Shown in pieces: positions 1-6,633 of a stretch of DNA of 15,913 nucleotides (its first letter is position 1; each line of letters starts with the position of its first letter). The translations under genes were made by a program, and so were the position numbers. This stretch comes from Azohydromonas lata NBRC 102462 (GTDB lineage Bacteria; Pseudomonadota; Gammaproteobacteria; Burkholderiales; Burkholderiaceae_C), in the NCBI GenBank assembly GCA_945878385.1, contig CAMCTE010000038.1, positions 1 through 15,913 of the forward strand. The letters are read 5' to 3'. The notes under the pieces are model-generated. The model had not been told where the DNA came from, did not search any database, and was given only the letters and a program-made list of their open reading frames with translations.

Positions 1-1
1 C

Positions 2-1459
2 ACTGCCCAGGACTGGGCCCATCCGCCTTTGGCCCAACCGCCCTTGGCCCAAGCACTGGCCCACCCGCACCTGGCTGAGGCCCTGGCCCTGCAGCGGCAG
101 GCCTTCCGCGCGGCCCCACACCCCACACTGGCGCAGCGCAAGGCCCACCTGAAGACTCTGCGCCGTTTCGTGCAGGAGCAGCGGGAGGACATCTGCCGCG
201 CCATTTCTCAGGACTATGGGCACCGCTCGGTGCACGAGACGCTGCTGACCGAAGTGGTGCCGGTGCTCAAGGATGTGGACCATGCACTGGCGCACCTGCC
301 GCAGTGGATGAAGGCGCAGCGCCGGCAGGTGGACCGTCTGACCTTCGGGCTGGCCACCAACCGCGTGATTCCGCAGCCCCTGGGCGTGGTGGGTGTGATC
401 GTGCCCTGGAACTTTCCGCTGAACTTGAGCTTTCTGCCGCTGGTGGCTATCTTGGCGGCCGGCAACCGGGCGATGGTGAAGATGAGCGAGCATTCGCGCC
501 ACTTGGCCGCACTGCTCATGGAACGGGTGCCGCAGTACTTTGAGCCCGAACAGCTGCAGTTCTTCGACGAGACCGGTGGGGTGGGGGAGGCTTTTTCCGC
601 ACTGCCGTTTGACCACCTGCTGTTCACCGGTTCCACCCGCACGGGCCGCGCGGTGATGCAGGCCGCCGCGCGCAACTTGTGCCCGGTGACGCTGGAGTTG
701 GGTGGGCGTTCGCCGGCCTTGATTGGCGATGACTTCGACCTTCGCACGGCCGCTGAGCGCATCCTGCATGTGAAGTGCCTGAATGCAGGACAGATCTGCA
801 CCACGGTGGACCATGTGCATGTGCCGCGCGCGAAGGTGGCGGCGTTCGTGGAAGCTGCGCAGGCCATCGTGCCGCAGCGCTATGCAAACCTGAGCAGCCC
901 GGACTACACCTCCATCATCACACCCCAGGCCTATGCTCGGTTGACGGGCGCACTGGATGAGGCCCGTGCCCGCGGCGCCACCGTGGTGCCCTTGCTCAGT
1001 GGCCCGGCGCGCGACAAGGCCCGCCACCGCCTGGCGCCGCACATCGTGCTCAATGCCCCCGACGATTGCCAGCTGATGCAGCAGGAGATCTTTGGCCCCA
1101 TCTTGCCGGTGTTGCCCTATGACAACCTGCAGCAGGTGGTGCAGCGCATCCAGGCCGGCCCGCATCCGCTGGCCTTCTATCCCTTCACCCACAACCGCCG
1201 CCAGTTGAACTACCTGCTGGAGCAGGTGATGTCCGGTGGCGTGAGCGTCAACGACGCCTTGTTCCATGTGGGGCAGGCCGATCTGCCCTTTGGCGGTGTG
1301 GGCCACTCGGGCATGGGCCACTACCACGGCCGCGAAGGCTTCAACAATTTTTCCAAGCTGCGCCCGGTGTTTGAGCAGGCGCGGCTGCCCCTGACGCCCC
1401 TGCTGGCGCCGCCCTATGGGGCGAAGTTCGACGCGCTGATCAGACTGTTGGGGCGTTGA
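2..1459 (+). CDS. Aldehyde dehydrogenase, coniferyl-aldehyde dehydrogenase type (5' end may lie outside window)
   Basis: NAD(P)-dependent oxidation of an aldehyde to the acid. Numbering from the TTG at 29 (476 aa), the cofactor-site motif PWNFP is at 126-130, the lysine of KMSE at 151, FTGSTRTG at 199-206, the general-base glutamate of LELGG at 223, and the catalytic cysteine of NAGQIC at 257. EIFGP is at 353-357. The C-terminal stretch GMGHYHGREGFNNFSK is typical of the coniferyl-aldehyde dehydrogenase branch, so an aromatic or medium-chain aldehyde is the likely substrate; this is inference from family resemblance. The first in-frame start inside the window is TTG at 29, with no ribosome binding site before it. 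The frame is open to base 2, so the true start may lie upstream. Length fits the family (about 470-480 aa). It converges on the minus-strand PEP-CTERM gene and has no visible link to the polysaccharide operon. Confidence 0.9.
   Translation, partial: TAQDWAHPPLAQPPLAQALAHPHLAEALALQRQAFRAAPHPTLAQRKAHLKTLRRFVQEQREDICRAISQDYGHRSVHETLLTEVVPVLKDVDHALAHLPQWMKAQRRQVDRLTFGLATNRVIPQPLGVVGVIVPWNFPLNLSFLPLVAILAAGNRAMVKMSEHSRHLAALLMERVPQYFEPEQLQFFDETGGVGEAFSALPFDHLLFTGSTRTGRAVMQAAARNLCPVTLELGGRSPALIGDDFDLRTAAERILHVKCLNAGQICTTVDHVHVPRAKVAAFVEAAQAIVPQRYANLSSPDYTSIITPQAYARLTGALDEARARGATVVPLLSGPARDKARHRLAPHIVLNAPDDCQLMQQEIFGPILPVLPYDNLQQVVQRIQAGPHPLAFYPFTHNRRQLNYLLEQVMSGGVSVNDALFHVGQADLPFGGVGHSGMGHYHGREGFNNFSKLRPVFEQARLPLTPLLAPPYGAKFDALIRLLGR
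23..52 (+). repeat. Tandem 15-bp direct repeat at the start of the dehydrogenase gene
   Basis: Two adjacent copies, ccgcctttggcccaa (23-37) and ccgcccttggcccaa (38-52), differ at one base. In the dehydrogenase frame they encode PPLAQ twice, followed by a looser ALAHPHLAEAL stretch. The repeat spans the TTG at 29, which weakens that codon as the real start. Confidence 0.7.
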
Positions 1460-1491
1460 GCGGCCCCGTCGCTTGCCCGCTTTACCCGCTG

Positions 1492-1522
1492 GAGGGGACC
1501 ACGCCATCGCCGTGATCCCCTC
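1492..1522. terminator. Inverted repeat between convergent genes, possible bidirectional terminator
   Basis: Arms gaggggaccacg (1492-1503) and cgtgatcccctc (1511-1522) form a 12-bp stem with one A-C mismatch and a 7-nt loop. It lies 33 bp after the dehydrogenase stop and 47 bp beyond the stop of the minus-strand PEP-CTERM gene, a natural place for a shared terminator. Neither strand has a run of T after the stem, so intrinsic termination is unproven. The rest of the 1460-1568 spacer shows only a small GACGC/GCGTC hairpin (1523-1538). Confidence 0.45.
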
Positions 1523-1568
1523 GACGCATGGACGCGTCAATCCGGCGGCTTCATTAGCGCAAGGTCGG

Positions 1569-2192
1569 TCAGGCAGGCACCGCTACACCACCGGCATGGG
1601 CTTCTGATTCGGACGCATCCGCTTTGCGGCGCCTGACCGATGCGCCCAATACACCCAGACCAGCCAAGGTCAGTGCCAGCGTGGCGGGTTCTGGAACCGG
1701 TTGAGCCATCACGTTGAGGTCATAGTGGCCCTTGAGGCCAGGTTGAAAAGTGGACAGTCCATTGCCCACGGCCTGACCCTTCAGCACGATCGAGAACGTG
1801 GTGTCGTTCACGGGGAGGTCCTCCACAAAGAAGGAACCGGTCGACGACAGCGGCGCGGCGAAGGATGCCAATTCGGTCCCCATCCCACCGAAGTCAGAGT
1901 AGACAACAAAGGCCTTGGTAGCGTCCCATTGGATGTCGACGAAGTTCCCGAGTTTGATTTCGATGGCCGAACTTGAAACCGTTCCACCGGCGGGGCTTGT
2001 GAAGACAAAGTCGAACACATCTGTGAAGGGATTGTTGGTGAACTTGCTCACCGAAGTGTCGAACGGCCCAGCCGTGAGATCGACTGGTGCTGCAAGAGCC
2101 AAGGTGGGTGCAAGGAACGCTGCCGCAACCGCCAACCGGATGTTTGGGAATGATGGGCGACTCGAGTGACGTGAAATGGATTGATCGATCAT
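1569..2192 (-). CDS. FxDxF-family PEP-CTERM protein
   Basis: A secreted protein with a PEP-CTERM exosortase sorting signal, 207 aa from the ATG at 2192. The start is chosen because AAGGGAG sits 5 nt before it and a signal peptide follows at once (hydrophobic core about residues 19-35, cleavage near LALAA). FTDVF at 56-60 matches the FxDxF signature after which the family is named. The middle is low in charge and probably all beta. The sorting signal has VPEPA at 166-170, a hydrophobic helix to about 185 and the basic cluster RRRK at 187-190. Family members usually end at or just after that cluster; here 17 further residues (ADASESEAHAGG...) follow. The likely fate is export, recognition by an exosortase such as the XrtB encoded downstream, and release or surface attachment. 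The biological role of the family is not known. The frame stays open to 2927 on this strand, but that extension has no supporting start and crosses the divergent gene. Confidence 0.88.
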   Translation of the reverse strand: MIDQSISRHSSRPSFPNIRLAVAAAFLAPTLALAAPVDLTAGPFDTSVSKFTNNPFTDVFDFVFTSPAGGTVSSSAIEIKLGNFVDIQWDATKAFVVYSDFGGMGTELASFAAPLSSTGSFFVEDLPVNDTTFSIVLKGQAVGNGLSTFQPGLKGHYDLNVMAQPVPEPATLALTLAGLGVLGASVRRRKADASESEAHAGGVAVPA

Positions 2193-2197
2193 GAGAA

Positions 2198-2204
2198 CTC
2201 CCTT
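2198..2204 (-). promoter_or_regulatory. Ribosome binding site of the FxDxF PEP-CTERM gene
   Basis: On the minus strand AAGGGAG lies 5 nt before the ATG at 2192. It fixes that start and argues against the longer open frame reaching back to 2927. Confidence 0.75.
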
Positions 2205-2232
2205 GAGTTGGATTGAAGAACGGCTCTCGTGT

Positions 2233-2270
2233 CGGCCCAACCACGCATTCGCCACTATGCGGTCGGGCCG
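2233..2270. repeat. Imperfect inverted repeat in the divergent leader
   Basis: The arms cggcccaaccacgcat and atgcggtcgggccg pair as 6 + 3 + 4 bp with one mismatch and a 2-nt bulge, around the loop tcgccact. It lies 41-78 bp upstream of the minus-strand PEP-CTERM start, so it would fold in that gene's 5' leader if transcribed, or could be a protein-binding site. The function is unknown. Confidence 0.45.
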
Positions 2271-2472
2271 AACAGGAGCCGGGTTCAACTTTGAGGCCGA
2301 CATCCATCGCAAGCTTGCTCGATCACAGTAACAGTCTGCGCCCGGCGCCGTACGGGCTGCTTGCTTGCGGTTGATCACCCGCCGCCCAGCGATTCCCTCC
2401 AGCATTGAGTTGTCCTGATCTCCTGCCGCACCGCCATGGTCGATCCGCAGGAAATGGGGGCATCCATAAAAC

Positions 2473-2477
2473 GGAGG
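2473..2477 (+). promoter_or_regulatory. Ribosome binding site of the plus-strand PEP-CTERM gene
   Basis: GGAGG lies 4 nt before the ATG at 2482 and supports that start, even though it gives an unusually long N-terminal region before the signal-peptide core. Confidence 0.7.
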
Positions 2478-2481
2478 AATC

Positions 2482-3285
2482 ATGAACACATCGCTGTCAT
2501 CCATCTCACCTCGCTCCCCAGCAATCGGGCTGCGCAGCCGCCCACAAGACCAACCCCCCGCCCGAAGCAGGCTGCGCCTGCTGTTCAAGAAGCCCGCACA
2601 CGCAGCCGCGGCGCTGTGCATCGCCGTCGGCGCATCGGGCGCGCATGCGGCTGTCGGTGACCAAGCCACCTGGCTCTTCAATCTGCCGGCCACGGGCAAC
2701 CCGTCGATCGTGGGGCTGTTCGACTTGGCGGCCACACTGGTGGGCACGGAAACCGCCAATGGCGTGTCATTCGTGTTGACGCCCAACCCCCTGTCCACCG
2801 GCATCTCGGATTGGCCGACCCGCACCTTTGTGGAGAAGCTGTCCATCGTGTATGGCGGCCCGACGGCCGGGGGACTGCCCACGCTGTTCAATGCCAATCC
2901 GTCACTGACCCTGGACATGAAGGTCAACGATGGAACGCCGCCCCAACTCAGTTTGGATGCAGGCTACAAGACCAGCTACAACGTATTGAGCTTCGATTGG
3001 GGATCGCACCAGTTCCTGGGCAATGAGACCGCCACTTGGCAGCTCAACGGTACGGGGGTCGACCTGGCCGACTTCCTGTTTCCAGTGATCGGTGAGGCCA
3101 ACAACAAGCCCTCGCCCATCTTTGGCGTCATCTCGCTGACGGCCTACGACTTGGCCACGGGCAACAAGGCCAACCCCACGCCCTCGAACTGGGTGGCCAT
3201 GCAGGTGCCTGAGCCGGGCAGCACCGCGTTGCTGATGGCGGGGTTGAGCGTCTTGGGCTTCATCGGGCGTCGCCGTCGGCTGTAG
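2482..3285 (+). CDS. PEP-CTERM sorting-domain protein, family not recognised
   Basis: A secreted 267-aa protein with a C-terminal exosortase sorting signal: VPEPG at 242-246, a hydrophobic helix about 247-261 and RRRR at 263-266, ending one residue later as is usual. The N-terminus has an atypically long, arginine-rich n-region (residues 1-38) before a hydrophobic core (39-55) and a likely cleavage after AHA near residue 56. The mature part (57-240) is Gly/Asn/Thr-rich with few charges and no enzyme motif I recognise; it reads as a beta-rich extracellular domain. It contains one N-glycosylation-like NET (181-183), which means little in bacteria. It is transcribed toward the eps operon, ending 146 bp before epsD, and is the closest candidate substrate for XrtB. 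A terminator-like hairpin follows, so it may form its own unit or lead the operon by readthrough. Confidence 0.85.
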   Translation: MNTSLSSISPRSPAIGLRSRPQDQPPARSRLRLLFKKPAHAAAALCIAVGASGAHAAVGDQATWLFNLPATGNPSIVGLFDLAATLVGTETANGVSFVLTPNPLSTGISDWPTRTFVEKLSIVYGGPTAGGLPTLFNANPSLTLDMKVNDGTPPQLSLDAGYKTSYNVLSFDWGSHQFLGNETATWQLNGTGVDLADFLFPVIGEANNKPSPIFGVISLTAYDLATGNKANPTPSNWVAMQVPEPGSTALLMAGLSVLGFIGRRRRL

Positions 3286-3290
3286 TCGCG

Positions 3291-3329
3291 GCCTTTGGTC
3301 ACAGCCTTTCGTTGCAGCCTTTAGTTGAG
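3291..3329 (+). repeat. Three tandem 13-nt repeats after the PEP-CTERM gene
   Basis: Consecutive units gcctttggtcaca, gcctttcgttgca and gcctttagttgag begin 6 bp after the stop codon and share GCCTTT-N-GT. They lie in the non-coding spacer between the PEP-CTERM gene and epsD. They may be a degenerate protein-binding array or chance; no function is claimed. Confidence 0.5.
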
Positions 3330-3379
3330 GCGTGCCGTCGCTACCTGCAGTTTTCTGCGGTGGCGACCCGCTTCTCAAC

Positions 3380-3416
3380 CGAATCCCCGATGTTGGGGAT
3401 TCGCTCATTTCATTTT
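3380..3416 (+). terminator. Perfect 9-bp hairpin with T-rich tail before epsD (terminator or attenuator)
   Basis: cgaatcccc (3380-3388) and ggggattcg (3395-3403) form a perfect 9-bp stem with the loop gatgtt. The stretch ctcatttcatttt follows, a broken T-rich tail resembling an intrinsic terminator. It lies 95 bp after the PEP-CTERM stop and 29 bp before the epsD start. Either it ends the PEP-CTERM transcript, or it is an attenuator read by transcripts entering the eps operon. Little room remains between it and epsD for a separate promoter. Confidence 0.6.
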
Positions 3417-3431
3417 GAGGACACCGGACCC

Positions 3432-4457
3432 ATGCGCTTGATCCCTTACCCCCGCAGCTTCCGCTGGACTGGTCTTGTGCTGGTCGCGACGATTCTTCAT
3501 GGGTGTTCCGATTCGGCCTCTGTGGTCGGCTCATCCGATTCCGCTGCGGCATCTCCTTCAGTCCAAGCGGGCGAAAAACCCACTCAGGTGGCCGCGCGGG
3601 TGAACGCGGAGGAGCTGACCGTGCACCAGCTCAACGACCGTTTGGCGGTGTGGAGCCCTGGGGTTGACCGCTCCCGTATGGACGACCCCGCTTTGGGCCG
3701 TACGCTCAACGGGCTGGTTGAACTGACGCTGTTGCGGCAGGAGGCCGAGGCGCAGGGCCTGGCGCAAAAGCCCGAGGTGCTGCGCCAGTTGCAGGCCGCC
3801 CGGGCTGAAGTGTTGGCCCGCGCACTGGCGCAGCAGATTGGCGATGAGGAGCCGCCTCCTGCCCCGCATGTGGTTCGCCGCTACTACGACGAGCACCCGC
3901 AGGCCTATGCCAAGCGGCGGGTGTTCCATCTGCAGGAACTGCGGTCGACGCTGCCGACGAAGGACGGTGCCAAGGTGCTTCAGCGCCTGGGTGAGTTCCG
4001 CCAACCCCAGGGCTTGGCGCGCGCGTTGGAACTGGAGCACAGTGGACAACGCAGCGCGATCAGCGCGCTGCAGGTGACTTCCGAGCAGTTGTCCGATGCG
4101 CAGTTGCAGCGCCTGCAGAAGTTGCCGCAGGGCCAAGCCCTGTTGGTGGACAACTCGCAAGGTTTGCGGGTCTGGTGGCTTCAGGCGGCGGTGGACCAGC
4201 CCATCGAATGGGCGCAGGCGCAGCCTGCAATTGAGCGGGCTCTTGCCGGTCAGGCGCGGGCCGAGCGGCTGCGCCGTGAGTTGGAGCGCCTGAGGTCGCA
4301 ATCCAAAGTGGAGTTCGTGGGTGACTTTGCGCGTTGGGCGCCTGCGGCGGCGGCTTCAGTGGGGTCCTCAGAGGCCTCGACGGCTGCAGGATCGACCGGT
4401 TCAGCAGGTTCGACTGAGCCGGCTCAAGACGGCTCGACCAAGAGTGCCGCACGATAA
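3432..4457 (+). CDS. epsD: EpsD-family peptidyl-prolyl cis-trans isomerase-like lipoprotein
   Basis: An exopolysaccharide-locus protein of the EpsD family (SurA/parvulin-related), thought to help fold or assemble the export machinery in the periplasm. From the ATG at 3432 it is 341 aa. This start gives a lipoprotein signal: basic n-region, hydrophobic 13-22, and a lipobox-like ILHGC with the lipidated cysteine at 25. The open frame reaches back to 3312, but that stretch crosses the hairpin at 3380-3403. GAGGA at 3417-3421 is the likely ribosome binding site, with somewhat long spacing. VAARVNAEELTVHQLNDRL (53-71) and the helical LVELTLLRQEAEAQGL region (95-110) are typical of the SurA-type N-domain. 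A clear parvulin catalytic core is not evident, so a chaperone-like role is more likely than isomerase activity. The last 40 residues are an Ala/Ser/Gly/Thr-rich tail that is unusual for the family. It heads the operon; epsE starts 5 bp later. Confidence 0.85.
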   Translation: MRLIPYPRSFRWTGLVLVATILHGCSDSASVVGSSDSAAASPSVQAGEKPTQVAARVNAEELTVHQLNDRLAVWSPGVDRSRMDDPALGRTLNGLVELTLLRQEAEAQGLAQKPEVLRQLQAARAEVLARALAQQIGDEEPPPAPHVVRRYYDEHPQAYAKRRVFHLQELRSTLPTKDGAKVLQRLGEFRQPQGLARALELEHSGQRSAISALQVTSEQLSDAQLQRLQKLPQGQALLVDNSQGLRVWWLQAAVDQPIEWAQAQPAIERALAGQARAERLRRELERLRSQSKVEFVGDFARWAPAAAASVGSSEASTAAGSTGSAGSTEPAQDGSTKSAAR

Positions 4458-4462
4458 CTGTG

Positions 4463-5335
4463 ATGTTGAAAAGCGCGTTGAAAGCGGCCTGCGGGGCTGT
4501 GTGGGTTGGGTGTGCACTGGCGGGGTCGTTGGGTGTTGCGGCACAGACGGGCCGTGCGATGGCATCCTTTGCCGTGGTGGAGGCGGTGCAGGCCACACCC
4601 GGGTGGCCCGCCGACTACACACTGGCTGCGGGCGACCTGCTGCGCGTGCATGTGTACCAGCAACCCGACTTGTCCATGGAGGTTCGGGTGCAGGACAACG
4701 GGCAGCTCAGCTATCCGCTCATTGGCCCGCTTCAACTGGCAGGCCTTTCGGTCGTTCAGGCCGAGCGCCTGATTGAAGCCGGGTTGCGCAGTGGCCAGTT
4801 CCTGCGTCATCCGCAGGTGAGCATCAGCGTGGTGCAGGTACGGGGGCACTTGGTCAGCGTCTTGGGGCATGTGCAGCGCCCGGGGCGGTTTCCCATCGAA
4901 AAGCCCGGGCTTCGTTTGAGCGAACTGTTGGCCCAGGCCGGTGGCGTGACGGCCATCGGCGCGGACGGCTTGGTCTTGTTGGGTACGCGCCGCGGCGTTC
5001 CTTTTCGGCAACAGGTGGAGTTGGCGTCGCTGTTCGAAGCCGATGACCGGCAGCAGGACTTGATTGTCGAAAACGGTGATGTGGTGTTTGTGGACCGCGC
5101 GCCCGTGGTGTACCTGTACGGCGAAGTGCAAAGGCCCGGGCCGGTGCGTCTGGAGCGGCAGATGACGGTGTTGCAGGCCTTGGCGGCCAGCGGGGGGCCC
5201 ACGCCGCGCGGCACGATGCGCGGCTTGAAGGTGACGCGACGCGTTTCCGACGGGGCGCTGCAATCCTGGGTGCCCGAGTTGAGCGCGCCGCTTCAACCCG
5301 GTGATGTGCTGCATATTCCAGAGAGCCTGTTCTGA
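4463..5335 (+). CDS. epsE: Polysaccharide export outer-membrane protein EpsE (Wza-like)
   Basis: A Wza/BexD-type export protein that forms or contributes to the outer-membrane channel for the polysaccharide. It has 290 aa from the ATG at 4463; a GTG at 4460 directly before it is also possible. An N-terminal signal sequence spans about 8-27. C17 lies inside the hydrophobic core, so lipidation as in Wza is not evident. The Poly_export domain covers about 51-127 (DYTLAAGDLLRVHVYQQPDL, then LSYPLIGPLQLAGLS). Two SLBB domains follow, about 130-190 (VSVLGHVQRPGRF, LAQAGGVT) and 215-285 (YLYGEVQRPGPV, LAASGGPT). Two SLBB repeats and the placement between epsD and epsF fit the EpsE family. Its stop overlaps the epsF start (TGATG), indicating translational coupling. 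Confidence 0.93.
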   Translation: MLKSALKAACGAVWVGCALAGSLGVAAQTGRAMASFAVVEAVQATPGWPADYTLAAGDLLRVHVYQQPDLSMEVRVQDNGQLSYPLIGPLQLAGLSVVQAERLIEAGLRSGQFLRHPQVSISVVQVRGHLVSVLGHVQRPGRFPIEKPGLRLSELLAQAGGVTAIGADGLVLLGTRRGVPFRQQVELASLFEADDRQQDLIVENGDVVFVDRAPVVYLYGEVQRPGPVRLERQMTVLQALAASGGPTPRGTMRGLKVTRRVSDGALQSWVPELSAPLQPGDVLHIPESLF

Positions 5336-6633
5336 TGGATGCGTCCTTCGTTGGTGATCGGACCCTGGGCCGGCTGCTCGTGCGCCGCTGGGGCGTGATC
5401 AGCCTGATTTGGTTGCTGGTGATCGGTGCAGCGGCTGCGGTCACGGCCGTGTTGCCCAAGCAGTACTTGGCCACGGCCTCGTTGGTGCTGGACATCAAGC
5501 CTGACCCGATTGCCGGCTCCTACCCGGGGTTGGTGTCCAACAGCCTGGTGACCACACAGGTGGATGTGCTGCTGAGCGAACGGGTGGCGCGCCGCGTGGT
5601 GCGCAACCTGCGGCTGTTGGAGCACGCGGTGCTCAAGGCGCAGTGGCAGGAACAGGCCGACCCTGCGCAACCCATGGACCAGTGGTTGCTGGAGATGCTT
5701 CGCAAGCGGGTGGATGTGCGTCCTTCGCGCGAGTCCAATGTCATTCAAGTGGCCTACAAGGCCACGGATGGCAAGTCAGCTGCCGCTCTGGCCAATGGCT
5801 TTGTGCAGGCCTACCTGGACACGGCACTTGAATTGCGCGTGGACCCTGCGCGTCAATTCAGCAGCTTCTTTGACGACCGATCGCGTGAAGCCCGTACTGC
5901 GCTGAGCGTGGCGCAGCAGCGCTTGGCTTCATTCGAGCAGGACAAGGGCTTGCTGGTGACGGACGAGCGCCTGGACATCGAGAACGCACGACTGGCCGAG
6001 CTTTCGAGCCAGGTGGCGGTGGCCCTGGGCCAGCGCAGCGATGCCCACAGCCGTGTGCAAACCACACGTTTGCGCCCTTTGCAAGAGCTGCCCGATGTGA
6101 TCTCACACCCGGTGGTGTCGGGCTTGAGGGCCGAGCACAGCCGCATGGCGTCTCGCCTGCAGGAGTTGGATGCGCGGCTGGGGCCTGAACATCCGCAGCG
6201 TCAGGAGGCCGCTGCGGGCTTGAACGAGTTGGAGCAGCGAATTGAGGCTGAATCCCGCCGGGTGGGTGCCGGCATCGAATCGCACCATGCGATGACGCAG
6301 GCCCGCCTGGCTTTGCTGCAGGCGCAGCTTGCTGCGCAGCGCGAACGGGTGATGCAGCTCAAGGCCGCGCGCAACGAGGCCAGTGTGCTCAGCCGAGAAG
6401 TGGACAACGCGCAGCGCGCCTACGACGCGTTGGTGGGACGCCAGCAGCTGACCCAGTTGGAAAGCCAGACCACCCAGGCGCAGGCCAATTGGTTGAGTGT
6501 GGCCGTGCCGCCCTCGCAGCCCGATTCGCCGCGCCCGGTACTGAACCTGCTGTTGGCGGCCTTCTTCGGTGCTGCGTTGGCCGTGGGTGTGGCCTGGGCG
6601 CTGGACCGGCGGGCCGGGGCGCTGACCCGATGA
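5335..6633 (+). CDS. epsF: Chain-length determinant protein EpsF (Wzz-like)
   Basis: A polysaccharide co-polymerase of the Wzz family: an inner-membrane protein with a large periplasmic coiled coil that sets polymer length together with the polymerase. Of 432 aa, the first membrane helix is about 19-40 (GVISLIWLLVIGAAAAV). A beta-rich Wzz domain covers about 42-140, and long amphipathic, Gln/Arg/Glu-rich helices predicted as coiled coil span about 180-380. The proline-rich stretch VPPSQPDSPRP (391-401) precedes the second helix (402-424). There is no Walker A motif and no tyrosine-rich tail, so this is not a fused bacterial tyrosine kinase. In related operons a separate kinase (EpsG) usually follows; here the stop overlaps the start of xrtB (ATGA) and no kinase is found. 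Confidence 0.92.
   Translation: MDASFVGDRTLGRLLVRRWGVISLIWLLVIGAAAAVTAVLPKQYLATASLVLDIKPDPIAGSYPGLVSNSLVTTQVDVLLSERVARRVVRNLRLLEHAVLKAQWQEQADPAQPMDQWLLEMLRKRVDVRPSRESNVIQVAYKATDGKSAAALANGFVQAYLDTALELRVDPARQFSSFFDDRSREARTALSVAQQRLASFEQDKGLLVTDERLDIENARLAELSSQVAVALGQRSDAHSRVQTTRLRPLQELPDVISHPVVSGLRAEHSRMASRLQELDARLGPEHPQRQEAAAGLNELEQRIEAESRRVGAGIESHHAMTQARLALLQAQLAAQRERVMQLKAARNEASVLSREVDNAQRAYDALVGRQQLTQLESQTTQAQANWLSVAVPPSQPDSPRPVLNLLLAAFFGAALAVGVAWALDRRAGALTR

Larger units (their letters stand above)
2193..2481. promoter_or_regulatory. Divergent intergenic region between the two PEP-CTERM genes
   Basis: This 289-bp spacer must hold the promoters of both divergent PEP-CTERM genes. I could not pick convincing -35/-10 boxes, and no sigma-54 site (TGGCAC-N5-TTGC) was found on either strand, although PEP-CTERM genes in some bacteria use one. 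It contains a long imperfect inverted repeat (2233-2270) in the probable leader of the minus gene, and a 10-bp palindrome gcaagcttgc (2309-2318) near the middle that could be an operator. Ribosome binding sites lie at both ends. Confidence 0.55.

Noticed and set aside
2193..2927. Extension of the minus-strand PEP-CTERM frame to a 452-residue protein
   Set aside because: The extension crosses the divergent promoter region and the opposite PEP-CTERM gene, puts the signal peptide in the middle of the protein, and ignores the good ribosome binding site before the ATG at 2192.
3297..3318. Possible sigma-54 promoter (ttggtcac ... ttgca) before epsD
   Set aside because: The GG and GC elements are 17 bases apart instead of 12, and the -24 element does not match TGGCAC.
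3312..3431. Start of epsD at 3312
   Set aside because: The extra 40 residues include the hairpin at 3380-3403 and would bury the lipoprotein signal; the ATG at 3432 places it at the N-terminus.
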